A stretch of 64,000 nucleotides of DNA from Plasmodiophora brassicae (Eukaryota > Endomyxa: Phytomyxea > Phytomyxea > Plasmodiophorida), in contig CP145427.1 in assembly GCA_036867785.1 (NCBI GenBank), positions 658,822 to 722,821 of the forward strand, read 5' to 3'. Below the pieces are notes generated by a model, which saw only the letters and a program-made list of their open reading frames with translations, had not been told where the DNA came from and searched no databases. Shown one piece after another: positions 1 to 9,289 of this stretch; the first letter of the stretch is position 1; every line of letters starts with the position of its first letter. A program made the translations under genes and the position numbers.

Positions 1-318
1 AGTCAGGATTACGAAACTCCATACCGACTTTACGTTGACCAGGAGCTTTTACCAAGCGTCGGGTTTCGGAAGGTCCGCTTCTTGTTCCGGCAAGATTACT
101 GGACGAAGCGAGGCAAAGGAGGTATCCTCAAAAGGGCCGTATTTCAGATGGACGACAACGATGGAGCAGACGATGCCGACAGCGACGGAGCGTGCAACTC
201 GCCCATCTTTGACATTCACGGCACTGTCTACGGCAAGTTCCGAGACATTATGGACAAACCCCGCATGTTTGCCATCATGCCCAGACCACCGGAATTGGCC
301 CACAGCCGTATCATATAG
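1..318 (+). CDS. 3' end of an unrecognised gene, cut by the left window edge
   Basis: The frame beginning at base 1 is open from the edge to a TAG at 316-318 and gives about 105 residues. The segment is basic at first (around RKVRFLFRQDYW), then very acidic (MDDNDGADDADSDG), then ends in PPELAHSRII. There is no upstream start in the window, so this is the C-terminal part of a longer protein or a terminal exon. I recognise no family. The right neighbour is a transposase relic on the other strand, so this could itself be part of a mobile element. Whether it is translated is uncertain. Confidence 0.35.
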   Translation, partial: SQDYETPYRLYVDQELLPSVGFRKVRFLFRQDYWTKRGKGGILKRAVFQMDDNDGADDADSDGACNSPIFDIHGTVYGKFRDIMDKPRMFAIMPRPPELAHSRII

Positions 319-643
319 GTGTAGCTGGCCTGGACAATACACTCCCCTCCTCATGCTAAAGTCCCCGTGTTGGTTGTGTGTTGGACCATTTTGCTGGCGC
401 TACAGACGTCGTGCTGTACAGGGTGCATTTTGTCTCCGAAGGTTAGAGCGCGGTCCAATATCCAGGAGAAAACCGAGCTGGTCGTCTCAGGAAAACCGAG
501 CAGTTCGGTCCAACACCAATCACATAGTCACAGAGTCGCACAAACCGAGGGCAAGAAGGTTGTAAGCCGGGTAGAAGTTGTGGCAATAGAGTCCCTATCA
601 TACTTGTCACCGAGCAGATTAACCCGCCGAACGGTTCCCTTAC
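319..643. other. No gene seen; possible tail of the transposase relic
   Basis: I see no convincing coding frame. The minus strand directly after the transposase frame carries a good splice donor (GTAAGG at about 639-634), so a lost second transposase exon may once have lain here. Confidence 0.3.
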
Positions 644-1272
644 CTAACAGTCCATGAACCGGTTCACTTTTATCAGACTACCGTCAACCAGGCCACATGT
701 GTTCGAGAACTTGTAGAAGCCATTGACGATTTTGCGCCACCCAGCGCTGTCGTCGACGGATGGCGGACGAATGACCTCACTGGCCAAGCTGCATATTACA
801 GTTTCCATTTCAGCGCAGTAGCGGATCGCAGCAGACTTCGACATGCCCAACTGACCGGCAGCACCACTGATTCCTGCACCTTCCTTACCGGTGCCTTTGC
901 CAAGATAAGCCAGATAGACCGCCAAGCGCTGAGAAAATGGGTAAGCGCATGTGGGATGTTGGTAGTTGGTCTGGAACAGCTCGTCGTATTTGGGCTGTAT
1001 AAATTTGACGAGGTATTCAAACGCCTCGGGCGTGCATCGCACAACTTCTTTAAATTTTGTCTACAGTCACGTAGGATAAGGAAGAGCAATTTCTCCAGAC
1101 GATATATTCGCACAGGAGTGTTCTGCCGCCTAAACTGCACGTAGAAATCCGAATGGACAGTTATCTTTTCGGCGTCAGGACGCCTAACAGAACGGCCATC
1201 GAGCTCCTCAACAACGAGCAGTAACAGCATCAGCATCGTCGCCGCCACGAGGATGACAGTTTCGTCATCCAT
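644..1272 (-). pseudogene. PIF/Harbinger (HARBI1, DDE_Tnp_4) transposase, truncated
   Basis: Two minus-strand exons fit together: 1272-1114 and 1060-644, with a 53-base GT-AG intron between them in phase 0. The product is 191 residues. The N-terminal part is acidic and leucine-rich, followed by FRRQNTPTKFKEVVRCTPEAF and a helix-turn-helix-like stretch (GAAGQLGMSKSAAIRY), which is the usual layout of the N-terminal half of HARBI1-like transposases. It ends just after GLVDGSLIKV, where the first catalytic Asp of the DDE triad is expected. The second Asp, the Glu and the nuclease half are missing, so this is an inactive remnant unless a further exon is spliced at the GTAAGG that abuts the stop. 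It is a plain DNA transposon, possibly domesticated but more likely decayed. Confidence 0.5.
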
Positions 1273-1414
1273 TCTGCAAGAGCTAACCAAAAACGTGATG
1301 AATGTCGAGTGTGGAGGTATTTCATATATATCGGTGCAGCAGCCCCTGTGAGCTAGGTTTGCAAACCGAGCTCAAACCGAGCTCAAACCGAGGTCTGCAA
1401 CCAGTCATATATCT

Positions 1415-1770
1415 GTGACCACCTCGGTTTCCGCCCTGTTGGACCGCGCTCTTATCGTTTGCCCAGTCCGTCGCGAACTTGCGTTGGACGTCGGCGATAC
1501 GACATGGGTGACGAAGTACCTCGCGGTGGCGCAGGCGGTCATGGCCGAAGTCACAAGATCGTCGATGAGGCCAGGACGGCACGACAGTAGTCGAACGTTC
1601 GGCAGCGGGCTCGTCATTTGCAGCCGAACCATCGGGAGTCGTTCATCCCCAGCGACTACGTCCTGAACGCTAAGCCCGTCCCTGGACCAGCCCAGAAGTT
1701 GACTGAGCAGTGGCGCGGCCCGTACGCCCAGTCGCCCAACGCATCATCGATCAGGTCTTTTAGCCGTCCA
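1415..1770 (+). mobile_element. Fossil Ty3-type LTR retrotransposon, integrase C-terminal end
   Basis: A translated stretch near 1640-1740 resembles the C-terminal GPY/F module that ends Ty3/gypsy-type integrases. The upstream 200 bases look like the preceding integrase tail. No LTR pair, capsid, protease or polymerase part is visible around it. It is a short broken fossil carrying several breaks, clearly old, and it lies next to other element debris. Confidence 0.35.
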
Positions 1771-2093
1771 CAGTTGCTTCGCCTTGTTCTGCTCCGGCTA
1801 GTAACTCTGCGGCGGATCACAAGTTCATCTGTACCGACTAACGCGGCTCTTAGCGCTTATTCGAAAGCATCAGATGTCCCTTCTGCAGCCGTATCCAGTT
1901 CTGGTGCTGTCCCAGCGCCGTCAATTGGTACGCTGTCGAGAGGAAGTCGCATGCATTAGGTTTTCTAAAGGTCGACGATGTTGCAGGTTATGGAACATCC
2001 GTATTACGATCATGGTCACAGTGATCCTTAGCCAAGCGCTTTGCCAACACAGTATTCCGCAGTGCGCATCGGACGACATATCGGCGTGTTGCG
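1770..2093. other. No confident gene; upstream region of the CRN-like gene
   Basis: This stretch holds only weak frames. A short alternative frame at 2012-2233 (73 residues, begins MVTVILSQALC, seven later cysteines including a CC pair) overlaps the start of the next gene in another phase. It could be a small secreted protein or chance. Confidence 0.25.
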
Positions 2094-3936
2094 ATGGATG
2101 GTATGCTGTCCAGCGTGCTGAGTGCTCCGCTAGCCGGGGCGGTGCCTCACCCCTTCCGAACGGGTACATCCATGACGAAGTATGCCACGTTTTCACGGAC
2201 GCCACGTTCTGTCCGCCAGTGGACCAATCGTGAAATCGCTGAAGAACTAGGTGACCTTCCAAACGTCCTTGTTTCCCGTTTTCCACGCGACGAGATCCGT
2301 CGGTACCACTTGACGAGTTTCATTGAAGAGATTTGTTCTGAGGAGTCGGTGAACGTCCCCTGCGCGTACGCCTGCGACTTTGCTTCCAATTGTGCCGTCG
2401 GGTTCCAACTACTTTCAGCTACGTTGTCAGGCCGGTATATGCATGGCAAACCGGATCATGCCTGGGTTGATAGCAGGTTCAACTGCATGGTTAAAGGCGT
2501 TTGCGAAGGCAAATGCGACTGGTGTATTCCGTCTGAGGACGTCGGCACTTTGGACGAACTTTGGTCGGCCAATCTCCAAACCCCGGAGAAGTATTCGAGC
2601 GTCTACCATCTGATCCGCCAAGTATACGGGTGTGCTCATCCATTATGTGCACGCTTTTCGTTTCCGACTGACGGTTCCGTAGGTACACCGTCATCAATTC
2701 GGTGCGGTACGCCGTGATTTCCACCTACAACCGATGGTGGCTCTGTCGACGCCACGATAATGGCGAGTTTGCCATCTCGAGGGAGATGCGGTTCAATTCT
2801 ACCAATCCGACCGTTCTGCAGCGGCTTGCGTCACTCTCGCTAGCCATGGCTGAGCCACCCAGTTCAAGGCGCGTACCGCGATGGTACTGCAACTTTCCCG
2901 CCAGGTCATCATCAGCACCGTGTTCGCCAGTGGACAACATCCCTGGAACGCCTCCTCAGCCAGGGCGTGCTCCCGGCGCCGGTAGTCGGACTAGCAGTCG
3001 AAAGCGGTCTAGGCCATCTTCTTCGTCCGGCCTGATTGATCATGGTGATCTCGTGGGCCTTCCTATCGACGAGTTAGCTGACGTCCATATAATCGGCGCC
3101 GGGCAGCATGGAGCCGTTTTCCGTTGTCAAATGCCAGATGGCGTCTGGGCAGTCGTTAAAGAAGGCGACATAATGGCATCGCCACAATGCCGCGCCCAGC
3201 TTCAACATGAATCTATGGTGTATAACCGGCTGTGCGACCTGCAAGGCCGCTCTATCCCGGAACTCATCTTCGACCTGCCAGTTGTCCTCTATCGGGGGGT
3301 TCTGGAAGGCATCGTTATGTGCGACGTCGGGATGGACGCTGTCGATCCAGAGTTCATCTGCCACATTGCCTATGGCGTTCGACTGCAGCTCTTGCAGGCA
3401 CTAGAGTCTATCCATCGCGCTGGTGTACTTCACAGCGATATTGCTGCCCGCAACGTTGTGTACTGCATAGACCCTGAGCGACTGATGATCGTCGATTTTG
3501 GCGATGCCATCCTCGACGCCTCAGGACATTCCGTCTGGGGCACCAATGACGCTGAGCTCGAGCGAAAGCAGCTCGCTGCGCTACTGGCTCTGGACCGTAG
3601 CACTCCAACCTTCGTCCCGCGACCTGTGCAGGGACATCAGGTTACGCACACGGATCGTTAGCGAAATGTATTTTGACTTTGCGGTTGTAGTTATGGAAAA
3701 CGCTGGCCGGTCGATGTCGGGCTCTGCTACTGCAGGACAAGCGCATCTTCTCACGGTGCACCGTACCGGCACCATTGCGTGATATGGTTGTCTACGAAGC
3801 ACTAGCACGCGCCCGAGACGAACTCCAACGTTTAGTGGAATCTGGAGCGTTATCAAAGACAAAGGCGATGCAGGCACCAGAGTCTGTCGTGAAGGACCTT
3901 CTTCGTCATCCGTCAATTGTGCAATTATTTGAATGA
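2094..3936 (+). CDS. Crinkler-like protein: PD-(D/E)XK nuclease fused to protein kinase
   Basis: Three exons join in phase: 2094-2629, 2683-3640 and 3691-3936 (introns 53 and 50 bases, GT-AG), giving 579 residues. Residues about 118-140 read GKPD then EGK, the D...ExK core of a restriction-endonuclease-like nuclease. The next block, QVYGYTVINSVRYAVISTYN (about 177-194), is the linker typical of Crinkler (CRN) effectors before their kinase. The kinase shows a glycine loop IIGAGQHGAVF (315-325), VVK (336-338), catalytic loop HSDIAARN (429-436) and DFG (450-452). In this family the nuclease-kinase pairing is known from CRN and related host-interaction proteins; in plant-parasitic protists these are candidate effectors. 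The start is uncertain, since no clear signal peptide is seen at 2094 and the N-terminal 40 residues are poor. The gene looks intact, unlike its neighbours. Confidence 0.7.
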
Positions 3937-3969
3937 GTCTACTACGGTGAGGTGAACATCTGATCTTGG

Positions 3970-4260
3970 CTATGCGAAATACCCGAGTAGCTTAATACTG
4001 GGATATGGGCGCCTTCTCATATCAATGGGACGGAATACGATGGGACGATGTGCGGGTAGCCACCATCTGTCCCAGCATCTTCGCCTCGTCGAGGACGTTG
4101 GCAGGACTTCGTCACGCATCACTCTGTACGATCGTGCATAGACGTCGACCGTTGTCATACATAGAGGGGACTCTGTCCAGATCATTTTCCCGAGCTCTTC
4201 GTGCTCTGAGACGGGTACGTAAGAATCAGATCTGATATATATGCCCTTCCCTGACGACAC
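3970..4260 (-). pseudogene. Relic fragment of a membrane-kinase paralogue
   Basis: On the minus strand, pieces in different frames match the N-lobe region of the intact kinase at 6851-8308: text resembling the block around VGEARMMERVSDHPNIVPFYGF is recognisable at about 4150-4020. The sequence also lines up with the second relic at 8340-8770, including the shared plus-strand word gggacgatgtgcgtg/gggacgatgtgcggg. There is no open frame through it. It is a decayed partial copy of the same host kinase family rather than a working gene. Confidence 0.45.
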
Positions 4261-4270
4261 TAAGCCCTAG

Positions 4271-4915
4271 GTCCAGCGCGACCTGCCCGAAACGTGCAGG
4301 ACCGGCGCCTGCGTCACGAAGACACAGCTCATTCCCTATAACGCGCCGCAGACGAGTACGTCGTCGTCCAGCGTCGCCAAGGTAGCCAGCCAGCCGCCAG
4401 TCGCTTCGTTGGGTGGCCGCTGACTCACCGCCGGCGTCGCCCTCAGATGGTGTTCTGCTCGTCGCTCGCCATTACCATGTACGTGCTGCTGACGGCGCCG
4501 ACGTCTTCGTCAACTGGGATCAGAGCCATGATCCTGGACCACAGCCAAGACAAGCCGCATCCCGTCGTCGTCAACGATTACTGCAACCGCCTGAGCACCA
4601 GCGCCGATTCCGGCAGCGCCCCCGTCCCACAAGTTCGTCCGCACACACCCACACACTCGCGGCTGTTCTGCAACTGACGAGACCCTGGGCGTGTGTGGCG
4701 CAGGCAACGAACTTTCGTCGGTGGTTGACGTTGCCGATGCGCAGAAGGTGGCGGCGCGATCGGTTCCGGGCGCGACGCGACCTGTGCGGCCGTCAACACC
4801 AGGCGCCGCCGTTCGTCTGCCAGAAGCCTGGGCTCTGCAGTGCGGCTTCTATTCACGTAGGGGTACTTCAGTTTACGCGTCGGCTCGACCTTCCCCTGAC
4901 TAACATCGGATAGGA
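4271..4915 (+). pseudogene. Genomic copy of part of the ABCG transporter gene
   Basis: This block is a diverged duplicate of about 10258-10915 in the ABC transporter gene. It includes the end of exon 4 (CRTGACVTK-like text), the intron after it, the exon 5 start (MVFCSSLAI), the next intron and the exon 6 start. Because the introns are kept, it arose by DNA duplication and not by reverse transcription. Many small differences and length changes disrupt the frame (for example the exon 5 membrane segment), and there is no Walker A exon. It is a host pseudogene about 6 kb from its source, with the membrane kinase and 7TM genes between. Confidence 0.75.
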
Positions 4916-5269
4916 GGTGTAGCTGGATGCTGTCCCCTGAGCTCCCGATGTATGCTTCATCTGTCTGGAATGAGGTTCATTCCATACATACACCATCCCT
5001 TACCTAACAACGGAAAGTGCACGTTTATCTGGGCGCTTCTTATTCCTGACACCTGTAAACGGTTTTGGTGTGGGCCCACAAACTGTGGGTGCGACGTATA
5101 AGGTATTCTTCAGTCGGAGCTACCTCGGCGACCTAACTAATAATGTGGATCAGCACCCTGTACTAAAACAGTAAGGAACATGCTCCTGCCAGGGTTTACA
5201 CTTACTCGTACCCCATTGGCGCGCGCTCAATTAGCCCGAGCCTGACGCCTAGCGATTCGAGCGCTATCG
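4916..5269. other. No gene seen; possible second small transposase relic
   Basis: I see no coding frame. The word cccttacctaaca near 4987-5000, followed by an approximate match, resembles the end of the Harbinger transposase at 634-660, so a second decayed copy may lie here. The rest serves as upstream region for the 7TM gene. Confidence 0.3.
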
Positions 5270-6688
5270 ATGGCGGGCGCTTCCTATATTGCCATCGTTA
5301 TCATGGCGCTGCCTTACACTCTTGATGCGAGCGTCAGTGTGGAGAGTAGCGAGAACGGGACGGTGTTGGCATCTTGGCCGGCGCCCTACTTCGTCCTTGG
5401 CAATACGTCATTTGACGTCACTGCCAACGCGTTATACATTATCCGAACCACTGACCCGGCAAGCCAGCAGCACCACCTTCCGCCGTTGTCGAACTCGACA
5501 ATTGTTGCCATTGACTCAACAGAGACCATTGATTATCAAGGTTGGGCAGATGCCTGTTCCAGCAAGGCCTTGTCTTGCCGGGCAATAATTGTCACAAGCT
5601 GTGCCGAACCCACCCGAAACCTGCAGGCCTGGATGTTTCGTACCACACGACCACCACCGTTTACGGATGTTCCCATGGTGATCATGACTCCCGAGCAAAC
5701 ATCGGACCTGATGTCCGCATTCACTAACGATGGCAAGCGCCTGCTTCGAATAACATCGCGTACCGCGCCGGATCCAATCGTGATGGCCCTCTGGCCCAGA
5801 ATGGTCTGGACCATTGCGCTGCTGCTGAGTACAGCTATCGTTGCGGTTGCACTAGCCAAACTGGCCTCCTTTTGCGTAAGCGGCAATGGACGCTTTAGGC
5901 CTGCCCCGATGGCACCGACGTTTGCGATTTCGATGATATTCCTGGATGGGGTCCTCTGCTCGTGTATGATTGGCGATATCGTGCTATGCCAGGGACGCTG
6001 CACGCCCTACATCTTTACCAAAGTCTTCCTGTTAGAAACGGAATTAGCTGTTGGCTGTATACAAACATTAACGATTGCATACATTCTCGAGCAAGCATGC
6101 CTTCAAATGTGCGAAGGCACACCACGTTGGACGTTCCTGCGTCAGGTCTTGCAATGGTCAGTCGCATCGTCCATCATCATTGCTTACGAAGCAAACAACA
6201 TTCTCGGATTGGTAACCTCGACCCTGCGCTCTTCCTCGGTCTATGTCGCCGGGGCGCTTCTGATGTACATGGTTGCGTTCATCGCGTTTATTCGTCAAGG
6301 ACGCAATGTGACCTCACTGCTGCTGCAATGCCAAGGCATTTCCGACGGTGAGCGTCGAGCGCGTTTGTTATTCGCGCGACGTATCGCACGATGCGGAATC
6401 ATGGGACTATTCGTCATCGGGCTATTGATAACTCTGGCCGTCTCTTCGGCCATCGAGAACTTCCCCTTGTTCTGGGTCGCGTTTTCTTTAGCTTACGCGC
6501 TGGTTGCCGTGCAGCGCATAATGGAGGCCCTGGCTTTCCAGGCCCCGCCAAACAATATCGTTGCAAGCGCGACGTCGGGCATTATCGACATCTTCAAAGC
6601 CGCGTTTTCCTGCCAGGCAGGTGCGGGTTCCAAACCACGCAACATCATTCAGGTCGCCCATCCACCAAACACGTCCCATCCCTTCTAA
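5270..6688 (+). CDS. Seven-transmembrane protein with PA-like ectodomain
   Basis: One uninterrupted frame of 472 residues. Residues 1-20 look like a signal peptide. Residues about 30-165 form an extracellular region with NxS/T sites and paired cysteines; the order STIVAID...CRAIIVTSC...VPMVIMTPEQ resembles a protease-associated (PA) fold. Seven hydrophobic segments follow at about 180-199, 215-236, 252-274, 294-316, 323-341, 375-392 and 398-418, then a cytoplasmic tail. This layout is that of a GPCR-like receptor, but I recognise no classical GPCR motif. A G-alpha gene lies in the same window (40066-41624), so a signalling role is plausible inference. It could instead be a membrane protein unrelated to GPCRs. 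Confidence 0.65.
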   Translation: MAGASYIAIVIMALPYTLDASVSVESSENGTVLASWPAPYFVLGNTSFDVTANALYIIRTTDPASQQHHLPPLSNSTIVAIDSTETIDYQGWADACSSKALSCRAIIVTSCAEPTRNLQAWMFRTTRPPPFTDVPMVIMTPEQTSDLMSAFTNDGKRLLRITSRTAPDPIVMALWPRMVWTIALLLSTAIVAVALAKLASFCVSGNGRFRPAPMAPTFAISMIFLDGVLCSCMIGDIVLCQGRCTPYIFTKVFLLETELAVGCIQTLTIAYILEQACLQMCEGTPRWTFLRQVLQWSVASSIIIAYEANNILGLVTSTLRSSSVYVAGALLMYMVAFIAFIRQGRNVTSLLLQCQGISDGERRARLLFARRIARCGIMGLFVIGLLITLAVSSAIENFPLFWVAFSLAYALVAVQRIMEALAFQAPPNNIVASATSGIIDIFKAAFSCQAGAGSKPRNIIQVAHPPNTSHPF

Positions 6689-6850
6689 ATCCCACTGGCA
6701 GCAGAGGCGTTCGCCCGGTGATGACCAGGGAGGTCCGCGCGCAACAGTACTAAAACGAGACCATTTGCATCGCTTGCGCTAGGAACTATCGACCGTTGCT
6801 ATCAGGTCAAGTTGCAATGCTTCATGGTCCTAATGAAACGGTCACCGGTT

Positions 6851-8308
6851 TCATCGTGTCTCGGCAGCCGTGATGATGAAAGTTTGCCGGAACGGCACGG
6901 CATCGGAAGTTTGGATTGGCGCCATGGCCAGGCCGAGCAGGTCGCCCGGGTACTGGGCCATGCCTGGCCCCATCCAGCGGGATTTCCCAATGCGCTCTAG
7001 GCTGCTGAGTATTTCTTGGAGATCCTCATCATGCGCGACCACATAGACGAGGACCTGACAGCCGTCAATAGTGCCCTTGAAGAAACCACGAGACCCATGA
7101 ATCGCGAATCGTGGAAAGCCAATCATTGACGAAATCGATGGGCCAATCTCGACCTTGTCGAGGTCGATTATCCGTGAGCGCCACACCTTCCGCACATCGG
7201 CAGGGTACTTGGGGGAAATAAGTCCATCCAGAAGAGCCGGCTTCATCCTGCCGACCAAAGTTTGGTGCAGGTCATTGACGACGTCTTTGACAGGTCGGGA
7301 GCACACGTATGTATCAGTCTTCAGCGGCACTGGGTCCTTGCCGGTGACCGTCATGACATCCAGTCGCTTAATCACATCTGCCATCATCGGACGCTTCACG
7401 TCGATCGGGTGCGAGCAGTCTCGAACGATCGATTTCCAGGCGCGCGGTACATGGGGCCACAGCGGCGAATTCCAGGCCTGCATGTCCCGTTGGAAAAACA
7501 CCTCTGCCTCATTGAGCCTATCTTTCGCATGGTGACCGAACTCTCGCGACATGATTGGTGTCAGGAGTTCGCGAAGCGTGATACCGATCGTGAACGTGTG
7601 GGCCAGTGTGCTAACTTGGCCGCCGTTCAGTGAGTAGTACGTCTCCGGAGCCGCCCAGCGTGGCGTAATCGAGACGGAGTGTGGCAGGGGCTTCCCGAGT
7701 GAGAGAAGGCCCTCCGGATCCAGGTCCGCCAGCATTACGTGTCGTTTCCTCGAGTCGTATAGGAAGTTGGGGAGCTTAGCGTCGGCGAAGATGTAGCCTT
7801 TTGAGGCAATATGCTTGAGACCCAGGGCGATCTGTTTCATGACGTTGGCAACGAGCTTCACATCGGACATGTCCAGGCGACGTCGGCAAAGGTGCCCGCC
7901 CGGAACCAGCTTCATGAGTAGGGCGTCATCGACGAACCCATAGAAGGGGACGATGTTCGGGTGGTCACTAACACGTTCCATCATTCTTGCCTCGCCGACG
8001 CTGGCAGGCTTCTTCATGGCGACCAGGTACCCGTGGACGCGAACGGAGTACACGTGGTGGCCCTGCTGTCCTGTGCCGATCAGTCTTTGCGTACTGAAAT
8101 CGATATCGTCCTTTGTCAGGAGCCTCCCGTTTCGTCGCAGACTACGGAAGTACGCTGTCCCGTCCGGTTCATCGTATGGCGATTCAGACGCTCGGTCCTT
8201 TGATGCCAGCAGGCCCACGACCAAGAAGATGGTCAAAGCTGTCAGACCTACGGCGATACGTACACAGATCAACCTCGCCATCCGCCTTGCCATCGCTTGC
8301 GATTCCAT
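6851..8308 (-). CDS. Membrane-anchored protein kinase-like protein
   Basis: A single minus-strand frame of 485 residues. A hydrophobic anchor lies at about 14-36. The kinase-like domain runs about 65-325: glycine loop GTGQQGHHVY (78-87), AMKK with Lys 99, catalytic loop IFADAKLPN (173-181) in place of HRDxKxxN, DLD (195-197) in place of DFG, and APE (220-222). The Asp, Lys and Asn of the catalytic loop are kept but His/Arg are lost, so activity is uncertain. From about residue 385 a second N-lobe-like stretch appears (EIGPSISSMIG ... FFKGTIDGCQVLVYV) but the protein ends before a full second kinase. Two relic copies of this family flank it (3970-4260, 8333-8770), so the family has expanded locally. 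Substrate unknown. Confidence 0.65.
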   Translation of the reverse strand: MESQAMARRMARLICVRIAVGLTALTIFLVVGLLASKDRASESPYDEPDGTAYFRSLRRNGRLLTKDDIDFSTQRLIGTGQQGHHVYSVRVHGYLVAMKKPASVGEARMMERVSDHPNIVPFYGFVDDALLMKLVPGGHLCRRRLDMSDVKLVANVMKQIALGLKHIASKGYIFADAKLPNFLYDSRKRHVMLADLDPEGLLSLGKPLPHSVSITPRWAAPETYYSLNGGQVSTLAHTFTIGITLRELLTPIMSREFGHHAKDRLNEAEVFFQRDMQAWNSPLWPHVPRAWKSIVRDCSHPIDVKRPMMADVIKRLDVMTVTGKDPVPLKTDTYVCSRPVKDVVNDLHQTLVGRMKPALLDGLISPKYPADVRKVWRSRIIDLDKVEIGPSISSMIGFPRFAIHGSRGFFKGTIDGCQVLVYVVAHDEDLQEILSSLERIGKSRWMGPGMAQYPGDLLGLAMAPIQTSDAVPFRQTFIITAAETR

Positions 8309-8332
8309 TATACCTGGCCAGCGCCGGGGAAC

Positions 8333-8770
8333 TCAAATGAATTCGATTATGGAGGCCATGACAGCCGCAGATTCCGGCAACCGTTGTTCTCTGTTGCTGT
8401 TGACAATTTGTAAGATTAATCCTTCCACATCGATCAGCGGGCCGATCTGTTCATGAAGCAAGGAGCTGGGAGGCCCGGGACGATCTGCTTCACGACATTG
8501 GCAGCGAGTTTTAGTTTGGACCGTTATACCAGGCGAATTTCCGCGAGACGCCCACTCCGGACGTTTGGCTCCATGAGTACTGGGACGTCGCCGACGTACC
8601 CATACAATGGCAATATATTCGACGGGACGATGTGCGTGTAGTGACCCACCTGCCCCAGAGTCCTTGTCCCATCGACGCTGGGAGACCTTCATCATGGATC
8701 AGTCTTTCTGTACGATCTTGCACAGACGTCAGAAGTCACAGATCTAGACGCAACTCTGTCCAGACCTGGT
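8333..8770 (-). pseudogene. Second relic fragment of the membrane-kinase family
   Basis: Minus-strand text in changing frames matches the neighbouring kinase: a piece like KLAANVVKQIVPGL corresponds to KLVANVMKQIALGL of the intact gene (about residues 151-164), and the part before it matches the VPFYGF...LM region. The order is collinear with the intact gene but frames shift repeatedly. It lies immediately upstream of the intact gene's start, in the same orientation, which suggests an old tandem duplication. Confidence 0.5.
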
Positions 8771-9289
8771 CACGAGCGTCGTATTGCACTATGCCGGTAT
8801 CTCTCTGACTTCGTTTCTGGTGCCGGGCCTTCTCGATTGCTAGCAGGGCATAGATGGTGCATTGACAGCCTCAGGGCAGCACGAATTACAACTGACTTGC
8901 TGACTGATGTTGGTGAACGACTGACAGCGAAGACCACCGAACAGAAAAAGCAGTCAGAAGCTCGACCCCAGCACTACATCTGGGGGGTATTGAGCTGTGT
9001 GCCCATAGCGAACGTTCGTCCGTTTGCAGGGCAAGCTCAACTGGCTGGGCTACACAGGTCGAGCATCGTTCGTTGGCAGGAGGCGGTTCCGCGCGCTCCG
9101 CTGACGGCGCCGAAAAACGCCCGTTGGCTCCGATATGTGCGGCTCCGAGGCGGGGGCGCGTTAGTCTGCTTGCGCCTGCGTATGTACCCGGATGGATCGG
9201 CGGCGGTGGCCCAGGAGATTCCTTGCCGATCGAGGTACGGTAGCGGGTCGCGTTGGCCCGGGCTCCCCCCGGTGGCATCATTCCCGCAT
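8771..9289. other. No gene seen; upstream region of the ABC transporter
   Basis: The plus frame entering exon 1 is open leftward to 8837, but its text has no family likeness. The first good ATG followed by a signal peptide is at 9290, so I treat this stretch as promoter/leader. Confidence 0.4.
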
